Shown here: positions 44,144-53,208 of the stretch, piece after piece
Numbering within the stretch: position 1 is the stretch's first letter
Layout: each line of letters begins with the position of its first letter
Origin: Scandinavium sp036495715
GTDB taxonomy: Bacteria > Pseudomonadota > Gammaproteobacteria > Enterobacterales > Enterobacteriaceae
NCBI GenBank assembly: GCA_036495715.1
Contig: DASXML010000076.1
Location: 166,111-230,110 of the forward strand
Direction of reading: 5' to 3'
DNA length: 64,000 nucleotides
The notes under the pieces: model-generated
Database searches by the model: none
The model's input: only the letters and a program-made list of their open reading frames with translations
Told to the model about the DNA's origin: nothing
Position numbers and translations under genes: made by a program

Positions 44144-45028
44144 ATGATTAACAAAATTTTTGCTCTCCCGGTAGTTGAACAACTTACTCCTGTACTTTCC
44201 CGCCGCCAGCTCGACGACCTTGAACTGATTGTTGTCGATCACCCACAGGCCAAAGCATCCTTTGCACTCCAGGGCGCTCACCTGCTCTCGTGGAAACCTG
44301 CGGACGAAGAAGAAGTGCTGTGGCTCAGCAACAACACCCCGTTCAAAAAGGGTGTCGCCCTTCGCGGTGGCGTGCCGATTTGCTGGCCATGGTTTGGCCC
44401 GGCGGAACAGCAGGGTCTGCCCGCTCACGGCTTTGCCCGCAATCTACCGTGGACGTTAAAAGCGCATAATGAAGACGACAACGGCGTGGTGCTCACTTTC
44501 GAACTGCAAAACAACGAAGAGACGCTGAAGCTGTGGCCGCACGACTTTACGCTGTACGCACGTTTCAAAGTGGGTAAAACCTGTGAGATTGAGCTGGAAG
44601 CACACGGCGAATTCGAAACCACCTCTGCCCTGCACACTTACTTTAACGTCGGCGATATCAGCGCGGTGAAGGTGAGCGGCTTTGGCGATCGTTATATTGA
44701 TAAAGTGAAAAACGCAGAAATTGGCGCACTGACGGATGGCGTGCAGACCTTCCCGGATCGCACCGACCGTGTGTACCTGAATGCAGAAGCCTGCAGCGTG
44801 ATCCACGACGGTGCATTAAACCGCAATATCGACGTCGTTCACGGTCATCATAGCAACGTGGTTGGCTGGAACCCTGGCCCTGCGCTGTCTGTCAGCATGG
44901 GCGATATGCCTGACGACGGTTATAAAACTTTCGTGTGTGTGGAAACGGCCTGCGTGACAAAACCGCAGAAAGCATCAGAAGAAAAACCTTCTCGCCTGTC
45001 GCAATCTATTCGCGTCGCGAAACGCTAA
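44144..45028 (+). CDS. yeaD: Glucose-6-phosphate 1-epimerase YeaD
   Basis: Aldose-1-epimerase superfamily protein, 294 residues, interconverting anomers of hexose-6-phosphates. The His-containing segments PAHGFARNLPW and ALHTYFNVGD and the acid near the C terminus (FVCVETA) fit the family's catalytic His/Glu arrangement. It follows gapA as in E. coli, but the next E. coli gene yeaE is absent and replaced by a run of hairpins. Confidence 0.93.
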   Translation: MINKIFALPVVEQLTPVLSRRQLDDLELIVVDHPQAKASFALQGAHLLSWKPADEEEVLWLSNNTPFKKGVALRGGVPICWPWFGPAEQQGLPAHGFARNLPWTLKAHNEDDNGVVLTFELQNNEETLKLWPHDFTLYARFKVGKTCEIELEAHGEFETTSALHTYFNVGDISAVKVSGFGDRYIDKVKNAEIGALTDGVQTFPDRTDRVYLNAEACSVIHDGALNRNIDVVHGHHSNVVGWNPGPALSVSMGDMPDDGYKTFVCVETACVTKPQKASEEKPSRLSQSIRVAKR

Positions 45029-45052
45029 TTTCCTTCTGCACTATCGCAATGC

Positions 45053-45186
45053 AAAACAGGGCGTCTCCGCCCTGTAAACTTGCCGACCAGAAAAGAAAAA
45101 GCGTGGTTTTTCCTTTCTGGTGTTTATCTGTCGAAAATCAATAAATTGATTTTCCTTATGTCTAAAACAGGGCGTCTCCGCCCTGT
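45053..45186. repeat. Hairpin array with an exact 23-base direct repeat (yeaD-mipA gap)
   Basis: An identical 23-base sequence, itself a hairpin (ACAGGGCG-TCTC-CGCCCTGT), occurs at 45053-45075 and 45164-45186, 111 bases apart. Between them lie two more hairpins: ACCAGAAA/TTTCTGGT (45087-45121) and GAAAATCAA/TTGATTTTC (45133-45153). The second repeat copy ends in TTTTA and would terminate yeaD. The array stands where E. coli has yeaE. Confidence 0.8.
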
Positions 45187-45220
45187 TTTATTGCACACTT
45201 TGCACTGCTAAAGCGCGTTA

Positions 45221-45970
45221 TCAGAAACTGTAGGTTATCCCGGTAGACAGCAACCCGGTCCAGTTTTTGTCAACCATCGGACTGTCGGTGATTTCATCGG
45301 ACAAACGAGAATAACGCCCCACGCCGTACACGCTCCAGTCGTCCGTCAGCTTATAGTTCACAGAAAGCTCCACATACGGATTCCAGCCGTTGTCCGGATC
45401 GTAGCTGCGCAGGCCACTTTTCCGCGACTCGTTTTTGGAAACGCCATAATAGTATTCGTTCTGATTATCACTGTTCCACTGCACGCCAATTCCCGGCGTC
45501 ACGGTCAAATTTCCCGCGTTATAGCGATAAAGCCATGCCATATCCCAGGTGATGCCGTTGCTCTTGTCGAGCGTGTCACCCGCAAGCGTCGTGCGCAGGA
45601 AACCGTACTGCGTAAAGTGCATATATGACAGGCCAGCCATCATCGTTGACTGGCGACGATCGAGCTTACGCAGCTGATTATTGTCGCTGTCACCTGGCTT
45701 GAAGTACATTGGCGACCAGTAAGCGGTGATGGAGAGCTTATCGGCGGTGTCATTCCACAGGTAGTACCCTGCCCCCAGACCGTGGAACCAGAAGTTGTCG
45801 CTTTCAAAATCGATAGCAGGCACAGGGTAAACATCACTGCTGTACTGTTTGTACGGATGCCCTACCACGCCTACACCAGCGCCCAGCGTCAGTTTGCTGT
45901 CAGCGGCATGTGCAACGGTTGCTGCTGTTGCGAAAAGCAGACCCGTTGTCAAAAATGTGATTGTCTTCAC
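45221..45970 (-). CDS. mipA: MltA-interacting protein MipA
   Basis: Outer-membrane beta-barrel scaffold of the MipA/OmpV family, 249 residues; in E. coli it links lytic transglycosylase MltA to PBP1B. Signal peptide ends at ATVAHA (about residue 22), and the chain ends in an aromatic residue (TGITYSF), the outer-membrane porin assembly signal. Convergent with yeaD. Confidence 0.96.
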   Translation of the reverse strand: MKTITFLTTGLLFATAATVAHAADSKLTLGAGVGVVGHPYKQYSSDVYPVPAIDFESDNFWFHGLGAGYYLWNDTADKLSITAYWSPMYFKPGDSDNNQLRKLDRRQSTMMAGLSYMHFTQYGFLRTTLAGDTLDKSNGITWDMAWLYRYNAGNLTVTPGIGVQWNSDNQNEYYYGVSKNESRKSGLRSYDPDNGWNPYVELSVNYKLTDDWSVYGVGRYSRLSDEITDSPMVDKNWTGLLSTGITYSF

Positions 45971-46283
45971 GTTGCATATCCCTTTAAAAATACAAAGCGG
46001 CTAAAGTTTACGCGCCCGCTCCGCTTACCTCAAACTTTTTACTTCTACTTACATAAATTAACCGACCAAACTGCCACCGCCTGATGACACTTCGCTTGCA
46101 GGCAGATGACAGGCCAGTGAAGCGCCGAAATTTCTTCGCCTTTAAGTCGCGGTATTTTTTGATGAGTTATTGATATGTCATTGAAATTGACTTTTGACCC
46201 CATGCAAGTTTTCCAAACTCCATCTACGCTTAAATTCAGAAGGTGTAATTGCGGGGCACGTTATGTTTTCAGCACCAACAACC

Positions 46284-46299
46284 TGGCATAAGGGTTGCT
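46284..46299 (+). promoter_or_regulatory. Sigma54 promoter of yeaGH
   Basis: TGGCATAAGGGTTGCT fits TGGCAY-N5-TTGCW exactly, about 100 bases upstream of yeaG. yeaGH is an NtrC/sigma54 and RpoS target in E. coli. The rest of the 430-base gap between mipA and yeaG holds no gene that I can see. Confidence 0.87.
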
Positions 46300-46400
46300 G
46301 GAGATTGAGCGAGCGTCGTTCAGCTTACGGCTTCCGGGAGCCTCCATTATTCATACGAACGGCTCTTTTCCTGTGCTAAAAAACGAAAGGACGGCATGCC

Positions 46401-48335
46401 ATGAATATATTCGATCACTATCGCCAGCGTTATGAGGCTGCCAAGGACGAAGAGTTCACACTGCAGGAATTTCTTACCGTTTGTCGGCAAGATCGCAGTG
46501 CTTATGCCAATGCGGCAGAACGTCTCCTGATGGCCATTGGTGAGCCCGTCATGGTAGATACTGCCCATGAGCCACGGCTATCCCGTCTATTTTCGAATCG
46601 GGTGGTCGCACGCTACCCGGCGTTTGAAGAGTTTTACGGTATGGAAGACGCCATCGAACAGATCGTCGCCTACCTGAAACATGCAGCCCAAGGTCTGGAA
46701 GAGAAGAAACAGATCCTCTATTTACTGGGGCCCGTCGGCGGCGGGAAATCTTCCCTGGCAGAACGTTTGAAAGCGCTGATGCAACGCGTTCCGATTTATG
46801 TGCTCAGCGCCAACGGTGAACGCAGCCCGGTGAACGATCACCCGCTGTGTCTGTTCAATCCGCAGGAAGATGCCCAAATTCTTGAGAAAGAGTACGGCGT
46901 TCCGAACCGTTATCTCGGCACTATTATGTCGCCGTGGGCGGCAAAACGTCTGAACGAGTTTGGCGGTGACATCACCAAATTCCGCGTCGTCAAAGTGTGG
47001 CCATCGATTCTGGCGCAGATTGCGATTGCCAAAACGGAACCCGGCGATGAAAACAACCAGGATATCTCGGCATTGGTCGGTAAAGTCGACATTCGCAAAC
47101 TGGAAAACCACGCACAGAACGATCCGGATGCCTACGGTTATTCCGGCGCGCTGTGCCGCGCCAACCAGGGCGTGATGGAATTCGTCGAGATGTTTAAAGC
47201 GCCTATTAAAGTACTCCATCCTTTGCTGACTGCGACTCAGGAAGGAAACTATAACGGTACCGAAGGGATCTCTGCTCTGCCATTCAACGGCATTATTCTG
47301 GCGCACTCCAACGAATCGGAATGGGTGACGTTCCGTAACAACAAGAACAATGAGGCATTCCTTGACCGTGTCTACATCGTCAAAGTGCCTTACTGCCTGC
47401 GGATCTCCGAAGAGATCAAGATTTACGAAAAACTGCTTAATCACAGTGAATTGACTCACGCGCCGTGCGCCCCAGGCACTCTTGAAACGCTGGCTCGTTT
47501 CTCGATTCTGTCGCGTCTGAAAGAACCGGAAAACTCGAGCATCTATTCGAAAATGCGCGTGTATGACGGCGAAAGCCTGAAAGACACCGACCCGAAAGCG
47601 AAATCCTATCAGGAATATCGCGACTATTCGGGCGTGGACGAAGGGATGAACGGGTTGTCGACCCGCTTTGCGTTCAAAATTCTCTCCCGCGTGTTCAACT
47701 TCGATCACGTAGAAGTGGCTGCCAACCCGGTACATTTATTCTACGTGCTGGAGCAGCAGATTGAGCGTGAACAATTCCCTCAGGAGCAGTCAGAACGTTA
47801 TCTCGAATTCCTGAAAGGCTATCTGATCCCGAAATACGCCGAATTCATCGGCAAAGAGATTCAGACCGCCTATCTCGAATCCTACTCCGAATACGGACAA
47901 AACATTTTCGACCGTTATGTCACCTATGCGGACTTCTGGATCCAGGATCAGGAGTATCGCGATCCGGATACCGGCCAACTGTTTGACCGCGAATCACTGA
48001 ATGCAGAGCTGGAGAAAATTGAGAAGCCTGCCGGGATCAGTAACCCGAAAGACTTCCGTAACGAAATCGTCAATTTCGTGCTGCGCGCCAGAGCGAACTA
48101 TAGCGGACATAATCCGAACTGGACCAGCTACGAAAAACTGCGCACGGTTATTGAGAAGAAAATGTTCTCCAATACCGAGGAGTTGCTGCCGGTGATTTCG
48201 TTTAACGCCAAAACCTCAACCGATGAGCAGAAAAAGCACGACGATTTTGTCGATCGCATGATGGAGAAAGGCTATACCCGCAAACAGGTTCGCCTGCTGT
48301 GCGAGTGGTACCTGCGCGTGCGTAAGTCGTCATAA
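46401..48335 (+). CDS. yeaG: PrkA-family serine protein kinase YeaG
   Basis: 644-residue cytoplasmic protein: an AAA-type ATPase domain (Walker A GPVGGGKSS near residue 110) followed by the PrkA C-terminal kinase-like domain. In E. coli YeaG supports survival under sustained nitrogen starvation and acts with YeaH. Same length as E. coli. First gene of yeaGH behind a sigma54 promoter; a REP cluster lies between the two genes. Confidence 0.97.
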   Translation: MNIFDHYRQRYEAAKDEEFTLQEFLTVCRQDRSAYANAAERLLMAIGEPVMVDTAHEPRLSRLFSNRVVARYPAFEEFYGMEDAIEQIVAYLKHAAQGLEEKKQILYLLGPVGGGKSSLAERLKALMQRVPIYVLSANGERSPVNDHPLCLFNPQEDAQILEKEYGVPNRYLGTIMSPWAAKRLNEFGGDITKFRVVKVWPSILAQIAIAKTEPGDENNQDISALVGKVDIRKLENHAQNDPDAYGYSGALCRANQGVMEFVEMFKAPIKVLHPLLTATQEGNYNGTEGISALPFNGIILAHSNESEWVTFRNNKNNEAFLDRVYIVKVPYCLRISEEIKIYEKLLNHSELTHAPCAPGTLETLARFSILSRLKEPENSSIYSKMRVYDGESLKDTDPKAKSYQEYRDYSGVDEGMNGLSTRFAFKILSRVFNFDHVEVAANPVHLFYVLEQQIEREQFPQEQSERYLEFLKGYLIPKYAEFIGKEIQTAYLESYSEYGQNIFDRYVTYADFWIQDQEYRDPDTGQLFDRESLNAELEKIEKPAGISNPKDFRNEIVNFVLRARANYSGHNPNWTSYEKLRTVIEKKMFSNTEELLPVISFNAKTSTDEQKKHDDFVDRMMEKGYTRKQVRLLCEWYLRVRKSS

Positions 48336-48342
48336 CACTGTT

Positions 48343-48417
48343 GCCCGGCGGCGCGTTGCTTGCCGGGCCTACAACGACAAGGTGTCGTAGGCCGGACAAG
48401 CGTCAGCGTCATCCGGC
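48343..48417. repeat. REP/BIME pair between yeaG and yeaH
   Basis: GCCCGGCGGCGC...GCCGGGCCTAC (48343) and an inverted GTAGGCCGGACAAGCG...CCGGCA unit (48386) form a two-unit BIME inside the operon. Intra-operon REPs can stabilise the upstream message. Confidence 0.85.
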
Positions 48418-48455
48418 AATAATGACAATGAAAGTTGGTAGTACGGGAGGGGCAT

Positions 48456-49736
48456 ATGACCTGGTTCATAGACCGACGCCTGAACGGTAAGAATAAAAGC
48501 GCAGTGAATCGCCAGCGCTTTTTGCGCCGCTATAAGGCGCAGATTAAACAGTCGATTTCCGAGGCCATTAATAAACGCTCGGTGACCGATATTAATAGCG
48601 GTGAGTCGGTTTCCATTCCGACAGACGATATCAGCGAACCGATGTTTCATCAGGGACGGGGCGGCCTGCGCCATCGCGTACACCCTGGTAACGATCATTT
48701 TGTGCAGAACGATCGCATTGAACGCCCTCAAGGCGGCGGGAGTGGTGGTAGCAGTGGTCAGGGCCAGGCAAGCCCTGATGGCGAAGGTCAGGATGAATTC
48801 GTATTTCAGATCTCAAAAGACGAATATCTCGATCTGCTGTTTGAGGATTTAGCCCTGCCGAATCTGAAAAAAAATCAGCACCGTCAACTGACAGAATATA
48901 AAACCCACCGTGCTGGCTATACCGCTAATGGTGTGCCCGCCAATATCAGCGTAGTGCGCTCTTTGCAAAACTCGCTGGCACGACGCACCGCGATGACCGC
49001 GGGGAAACGCCGTGAACTGCGCGAGCTGGAAGTGAGCCTGGATACTGTCGCTAAAAGCGAGCCTGCGCAGTTGCTGGAAGAAGAACGTTTGCGCAAGGAA
49101 ATAGCGGAACTGCGGGCCAAAATCGAACGGGTACCGTTTATCGACACCTTTGATCTACGTTATAAGAACTACGAGAAACGCCCTGAGCCTTCCAGCCAGG
49201 CGGTCATGTTCTGTCTGATGGATGTCTCCGGTTCGATGGATCAAGCGACCAAAGACATGGCAAAACGTTTTTACATCCTGCTGTATCTGTTCCTCAGCCG
49301 GACCTATAAAAACGTCGACGTGGTGTATATTCGCCATCATACGCAGGCCAAAGAAGTGGATGAGCATGAGTTCTTTTATTCACAGGAAACGGGCGGTACC
49401 ATTGTTTCAAGCGCCTTAAAGCTGATGGATGAAGTGGTAAAAGAGCGCTATGACCCGGCACAGTGGAATATTTATGCGGCACAGGCTTCGGATGGCGACA
49501 ACTGGGCCGATGATTCACCGCTGTGTCATGAGATCCTGTCGAAGAAAATTCTGCCTGTGGTGCGTTATTACAGCTATATCGAAATCACCCGTCGGGCGCA
49601 CCAGACGCTGTGGCGCGAATATGAGCATTTGCAGTCAGTGTTTGAAAACTTTGCGATGCAGCATATCCGCGATCAGGAAGATATTTACCCGGTGTTCCGC
49701 GAGCTGTTCCACAAACAAGGTACCACCAGCAACTGA
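48456..49736 (+). CDS. yeaH: YeaH, VWA-domain partner of YeaG
   Basis: UPF0229 protein, 426 residues. The N-terminal half is basic and Gly/Gln-rich (GGGSGGSSGQGQ linker near residue 95); the C-terminal half is a von Willebrand factor A-like domain with the metal-adhesion motif MDVSGSMD. Co-expressed with yeaG in nitrogen starvation. ATG at 48456 follows GGGAGGGG; the frame opens seven codons earlier. Confidence 0.95.
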   Translation: MTWFIDRRLNGKNKSAVNRQRFLRRYKAQIKQSISEAINKRSVTDINSGESVSIPTDDISEPMFHQGRGGLRHRVHPGNDHFVQNDRIERPQGGGSGGSSGQGQASPDGEGQDEFVFQISKDEYLDLLFEDLALPNLKKNQHRQLTEYKTHRAGYTANGVPANISVVRSLQNSLARRTAMTAGKRRELRELEVSLDTVAKSEPAQLLEEERLRKEIAELRAKIERVPFIDTFDLRYKNYEKRPEPSSQAVMFCLMDVSGSMDQATKDMAKRFYILLYLFLSRTYKNVDVVYIRHHTQAKEVDEHEFFYSQETGGTIVSSALKLMDEVVKERYDPAQWNIYAAQASDGDNWADDSPLCHEILSKKILPVVRYYSYIEITRRAHQTLWREYEHLQSVFENFAMQHIRDQEDIYPVFRELFHKQGTTSN

Positions 49737-49742
49737 TCATCC

Positions 49743-49777
49743 GTCAGTCAGATAACGCCTATCTGACTGACATTTTT
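49743..49777 (+). terminator. Terminator of yeaGH
   Basis: Perfect 12-bp stem GTCAGTCAGATA/TATCTGACTGAC with a 5-base loop and ATTTTTA tail. Confidence 0.92.
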
Positions 49778-49857
49778 ATTGCCGGTAACGCCCACCCCGC
49801 TTGCCCCGCTATTTTTGAGAGACTATGCTGACGAACAGTCCTTTTGACGGAGTCACT

Positions 49858-50358
49858 ATGTCTGAAATTTCTTCCCGCGACGTTCACCAGCATTTGCTGG
49901 ATGTGCTGAATCAACAACAGGCCCATTTTCGGGTCATGGAGCATGAAGCCATCGGAAAGTGCGAAGCGGTGTCCGAGATTCGTGGCACGCCGCTGGGGCA
50001 AGGAGCAAAAGCGTTGGTATGCAAAGTGAAAGGCAACGGTGTGAAACAACACGTGCTGGCGATTTTAGCCGCCGATCAGCAAGCAGATTTATCACGCCTC
50101 GCGAGCCATTTGGGTGGCTTGAAAGCCTCGCTGGCAAGCCCTGCGGAAGTGGATGAACTCACCGCTTGTGTCTTCGGTGCGATTCCCCCCTTCAGCTTTC
50201 ATCCTTCGCTGAAACTGGTGGCCGATCCGTTGCTGTTTGAGCGTTTCGACGAGATTGCATTCAACGCCGGGCTGCTGGAAAAATCTATCGTGATGGATAC
50301 TCAGGATTATCTGCGTATCGCGCAACCAGAGCTGATCACTTTCCGCCGTGAAGTCTGA
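49858..50358 (+). CDS. yeaK: YbaK/EbsC-family aminoacyl-tRNA deacylase YeaK
   Basis: Trans-editing deacylase, 166 residues, that in E. coli removes wrongly attached amino acids (Ser, Thr, homoserine) from tRNAs. The conserved Lys is in LVCKVKGNG, the family active-site region; GAIPPFSFHP is also conserved. ATG at 49858 with GGAG five bases upstream. E. coli has yeaI/yeaJ diguanylate-cyclase genes between yeaH and yeaK; these are absent here. Confidence 0.92.
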   Translation: MSEISSRDVHQHLLDVLNQQQAHFRVMEHEAIGKCEAVSEIRGTPLGQGAKALVCKVKGNGVKQHVLAILAADQQADLSRLASHLGGLKASLASPAEVDELTACVFGAIPPFSFHPSLKLVADPLLFERFDEIAFNAGLLEKSIVMDTQDYLRIAQPELITFRREV

Positions 50359-50361
50359 GAG

Positions 50362-50466
50362 CTAGCCCATCCGCTCCAGCAACAGAACGGAAGCGACTAA
50401 CGTCAATGCCACGGCGATAAATACAGTGGCAATCATCAGCGTTTCAGTGGTTATCAGGTCGTTCAC
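50362..50466 (-). CDS. yoaI: Small membrane protein YoaI
   Basis: 34 codons from GTG 50466 to TAG 50362, too short for common ORF filters. The peptide NDLITTETLMIA then VFIAVALTLVASVLLLERMG is one transmembrane helix with a charged end, matching E. coli YoaI (34 residues, NDPMF...LLIERTG) in length and pattern. GGGAG is six bases before the GTG; an ATG two codons earlier sits directly on the ribosome site. In E. coli yoaI is linked to PhoR/PhoB and MgtS-type small-protein regulation; role here inferred. Confidence 0.85.
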   Translation of the reverse strand: MNDLITTETLMIATVFIAVALTLVASVLLLERMG

Positions 50467-50655
50467 ACTCATCTCCCACACTGTTCATGCATACTGACGA
50501 CTATTCCTCCCTTTGATGACACAGTGATGACATTCGACGTTGTGCTCTCTGCAAATCCCCGAATACCGGTTAACACGTCATAAAATCCTTTGCGTTCACG
50601 TATTTATGCGTAAAGTAAGCAGGCTTACTTTTTCTACTTCTGGCAAGGATACCCC

Positions 50656-51102
50656 ATGTTTGATACCACCCTTCTGATTCTATTAGGGCTGGCGGCACTC
50701 GGTTTTATTAGCCATAACACCACCGTTGCCGTCTCGATTTTGGTGCTGATTATTGTCCGCGTCACTCCGCTAAACACGTTCTTTCCATGGATTGAAAAAC
50801 AAGGACTGAGCATCGGTATCATCGTGCTGACAATAGGCGTAATGGCCCCTATTGCCAGTGGCACGCTGCCGCCCTCGACGCTGTTACACTCTTTCGTTAA
50901 CTGGAAATCACTGGTGGCGATTGCGGTCGGCGTGTTTGTCTCGTGGCTCGGCGGCAAAGGCGTTCAGTTGATGGGGACACAACCTCAGATAGTGGCTGGC
51001 CTGCTGGTCGGGACCGTGCTCGGTGTCGCACTGTTTCGCGGCGTACCGGTGGGGCCACTTATCGCTGCCGGAATTGTGTCCCTGTTTATTGGGAAGGGGT
51101 AG
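50656..51102 (+). CDS. yeaL: YeaL, DUF441 membrane protein
   Basis: 148 residues, four predicted transmembrane segments (about 4-22, 50-72, 81-100, 112-145), member of UPF0756. Function unknown. Same length and order as E. coli YeaL. Its last 17 bases overlap the end of nimR on the other strand. Confidence 0.93.
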   Translation: MFDTTLLILLGLAALGFISHNTTVAVSILVLIIVRVTPLNTFFPWIEKQGLSIGIIVLTIGVMAPIASGTLPPSTLLHSFVNWKSLVAIAVGVFVSWLGGKGVQLMGTQPQIVAGLLVGTVLGVALFRGVPVGPLIAAGIVSLFIGKG

Positions 51103-51913
51103 TCAGGCTGCTGAGATAGCGTCCGGGTGTTTGCCCCAGACCTTTGCGGAACATCGTGATGAATGCGGTTGTGGAATCGTAGCCCAGCGCATGTGCGGCC
51201 TGTTGTACGCTGTGACCCCGGATCAACAACTGGAGCGCGAGAATAAGCTGTAACTGATGCCGCCAGCGACGAAAACTGAGGCCCGTTTCTTTCACCACCA
51301 GCCGCGCCAGATTGCGTTCGCTCATCGCAAAATGGCTGGCCCACTGCCCTAGCGTTTGCCAGACGGCGGGTTCAGCGGCCATGGTATCAACCATGGTGCG
51401 AATTTTCGGATGCGCCGAGACAGGCAATTGCAGCTGCTGCTGTGGCTGTTGCGGCAGTTCATCGAAAAGGACCTGAACCAACCGTTGCAACGCCGGGGAT
51501 GTTTTCTGCCCTTTATTACGCACGGCCAACGTCAGGATTAACTCACGCACCAGCGGGGAAATTTTCAATGTACAACTGTGCTCTGGCATCGCCGCCGTTC
51601 CCGGCTCGATAAACAGAAAGCAGAGCCGGGCACCCGGCGTAGCACGATTGCTGTGCGGTACCATTCCGGGGATCCACACCGCGTACTGTGGCGGTACCAT
51701 CCACATGGCGTTCTCCACTTCGCAGGTTATCGCCCCGTGAAGCGCCAGAATCAGCTGCCCTTTCCGATGCCGATGCTGCGGAATAAACTGTTCGTCTTCC
51801 AGCACCTGGACGCGAAAGGCCACGGCCGATTCTGGCTGGCTGTCCGGTTCATACCCGGCAAGACCCAGACCTGTCGTCATGTATTTTGTCCGATTTGAGA
51901 GATAATTTGTCAT
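51086..51913 (-). CDS. nimR: AraC-family repressor NimR (YeaM)
   Basis: 275 residues: N-terminal cupin domain (PQHRHRKGQLILALHG) and C-terminal AraC DNA-binding domain ending TFITMFRKG-type helix, here TAFITMFRKGLGQTPGRYL. In E. coli NimR represses the divergent nimT and itself is autoregulated, relating to 2-nitroimidazole sensitivity. Divergent from nimT by 67 bases; 3' end overlaps yeaL. Confidence 0.93.
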   Translation of the reverse strand: MTNYLSNRTKYMTTGLGLAGYEPDSQPESAVAFRVQVLEDEQFIPQHRHRKGQLILALHGAITCEVENAMWMVPPQYAVWIPGMVPHSNRATPGARLCFLFIEPGTAAMPEHSCTLKISPLVRELILTLAVRNKGQKTSPALQRLVQVLFDELPQQPQQQLQLPVSAHPKIRTMVDTMAAEPAVWQTLGQWASHFAMSERNLARLVVKETGLSFRRWRHQLQLILALQLLIRGHSVQQAAHALGYDSTTAFITMFRKGLGQTPGRYLSSLTTPSQ

Positions 51914-51930
51914 TTTAGCTTGATTTTATC

Positions 51931-51948
51931 ATAGCGAAAAACGGCTAT
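51931..51948. promoter_or_regulatory. Possible NimR operator
   Basis: ATAGC (51931-51935) and GCTAT (51944-51948) form an inverted repeat in the short nimR-nimT gap, next to AT-rich promoter-like sequence. Assigned by position and symmetry only. Confidence 0.35.
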
Positions 51949-51980
51949 CCTGTGCACTCCTGAGAATGACCGAGAACATC

Positions 51981-53165
51981 ATGAGTACAGTTACCCTGAC
52001 TTCCCGCCGACAGAATCTGTTGTTGATTGCCGGGATCCTGCTTATCGCCACCTCGTTGCGCGTGACGTTTACCGGGGCTGCCCCACTGCTTGACAGTATC
52101 CGCGCCGATTTTGGCCTTTCTACCGCCCAGACCGGCATGTTAACCACTCTGCCGTTACTGGCCTTTGGGCTGTTTTCTCCTCTGGCGGCGGGCATTGCGC
52201 GTCGTTTTGGTATGGAACGCAGCCTGCTTGGCGCATTGCTGCTGATTTGTGCGGGTATCGCCGTTCGCTCTTTACCCTCTGCTACATTCCTGTTCGTCGG
52301 CACGGCCATCATCGGCTGTGGCATTGCAATGGGTAACGTACTGCTGCCGGGGCTTATCAAACGTGATTTTGCCGGGCACGTCGCGAAAATGATCGGTGCT
52401 TATTCCCTCACGATGGGCGCAGCTGCCGCATTGGGTTCTGCCTTAGTGGTGCCGATTGCGATGAGCGGCGCGGGTTGGCATGGCGCGCTGCTGGCGCTGA
52501 TCGCTTTCCCCCTGCTGGGATTGATTGTCTGGTTGCCACAACTGCGTAATCACACGCCGGGGACCGTCACCACGGCCCGCAGCCTGCACAGTAAAGGTAT
52601 CTGGCGTTCATCGCTGGCCTGGCAGGTCACGCTATTCCTCGGCATTAACTCGCTGGTGTATTACGTCATCATCGGCTGGCTGCCTGCTATTCTCATCAGT
52701 CACGGCTACAGCGAAGCCCAGGCCGGATCTCTGCATGGCTTATTACAGCTGGCGACTGCCGCGCCGGGTCTGTTGATCCCTCTGGTGCTGCACAAACTGA
52801 AAGATCAGCGAGGGATTGCGATTGGCGTCGCGTTGATGTGTGCCGTCAGTGCCATAGGTTATTGGCTACTGCCGCAGCAAGCGGTGCTGTGGACGCTGAT
52901 TTTCGGCTTTGGTTCGGGTGCCACCATGATTCTGGGCCTGACGTTTATCGGCCTGCGCGCGGGATCGGCTCATCAGGCGGCAGCGCTGTCCGGGATGGCA
53001 CAATCCGTCGGCTATCTGCTGGCTGCCTGCGGGCCACCGGTGATGGGGAAAATTCATGACGCCAGCGGCGACTGGCACATTCCGCTTATCGCGGTGGCCG
53101 TTATCTCGCTGATTATGGCCGTGTTCGGCGGACTCGCCGGGCGCGATCGGGAAATCGGTGGTTAA
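51981..53165 (+). CDS. nimT: MFS exporter NimT (YeaN)
   Basis: 394-residue major-facilitator transporter of the cyanate/nitroimidazole (CynX-like) group with twelve hydrophobic segments; E. coli NimT exports 2-nitroimidazole. Very similar through SLVYYVIIGWLPAILISHG and the end GRDREIGG. The ATG at 51981 is preferred; one five codons upstream (51966) is equally open and ribosome sites are weak for both. Controlled by the adjacent NimR. Confidence 0.93.
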   Translation: MSTVTLTSRRQNLLLIAGILLIATSLRVTFTGAAPLLDSIRADFGLSTAQTGMLTTLPLLAFGLFSPLAAGIARRFGMERSLLGALLLICAGIAVRSLPSATFLFVGTAIIGCGIAMGNVLLPGLIKRDFAGHVAKMIGAYSLTMGAAAALGSALVVPIAMSGAGWHGALLALIAFPLLGLIVWLPQLRNHTPGTVTTARSLHSKGIWRSSLAWQVTLFLGINSLVYYVIIGWLPAILISHGYSEAQAGSLHGLLQLATAAPGLLIPLVLHKLKDQRGIAIGVALMCAVSAIGYWLLPQQAVLWTLIFGFGSGATMILGLTFIGLRAGSAHQAAALSGMAQSVGYLLAACGPPVMGKIHDASGDWHIPLIAVAVISLIMAVFGGLAGRDREIGG

Positions 53166-53174
53166 CCATTAACG

Positions 53175-53208
53175 GCCCGGCAAGCGTCGACGCTGCCGGG
53201 CTTTTTTT
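53175..53208 (+). terminator. Terminator of nimT
   Basis: GCCCGGCA/TGCCGGGC 8-bp stem, with a self-complementary AGCGTCGACGCT inside the loop, followed by CTTTTTTT. The T-run ends directly at the stop codon of the convergent next gene. Confidence 0.92.

Noticed and set aside
45053..45186. CRISPR-like array
   Set aside because: Only two repeat copies, each a hairpin terminator, with structured sequence between and no cas genes.
46722..47735. 337-codon minus-strand open frame inside yeaG
   Set aside because: Antisense shadow of the conserved kinase gene; composition rich in Arg, His and Phe without any motif.
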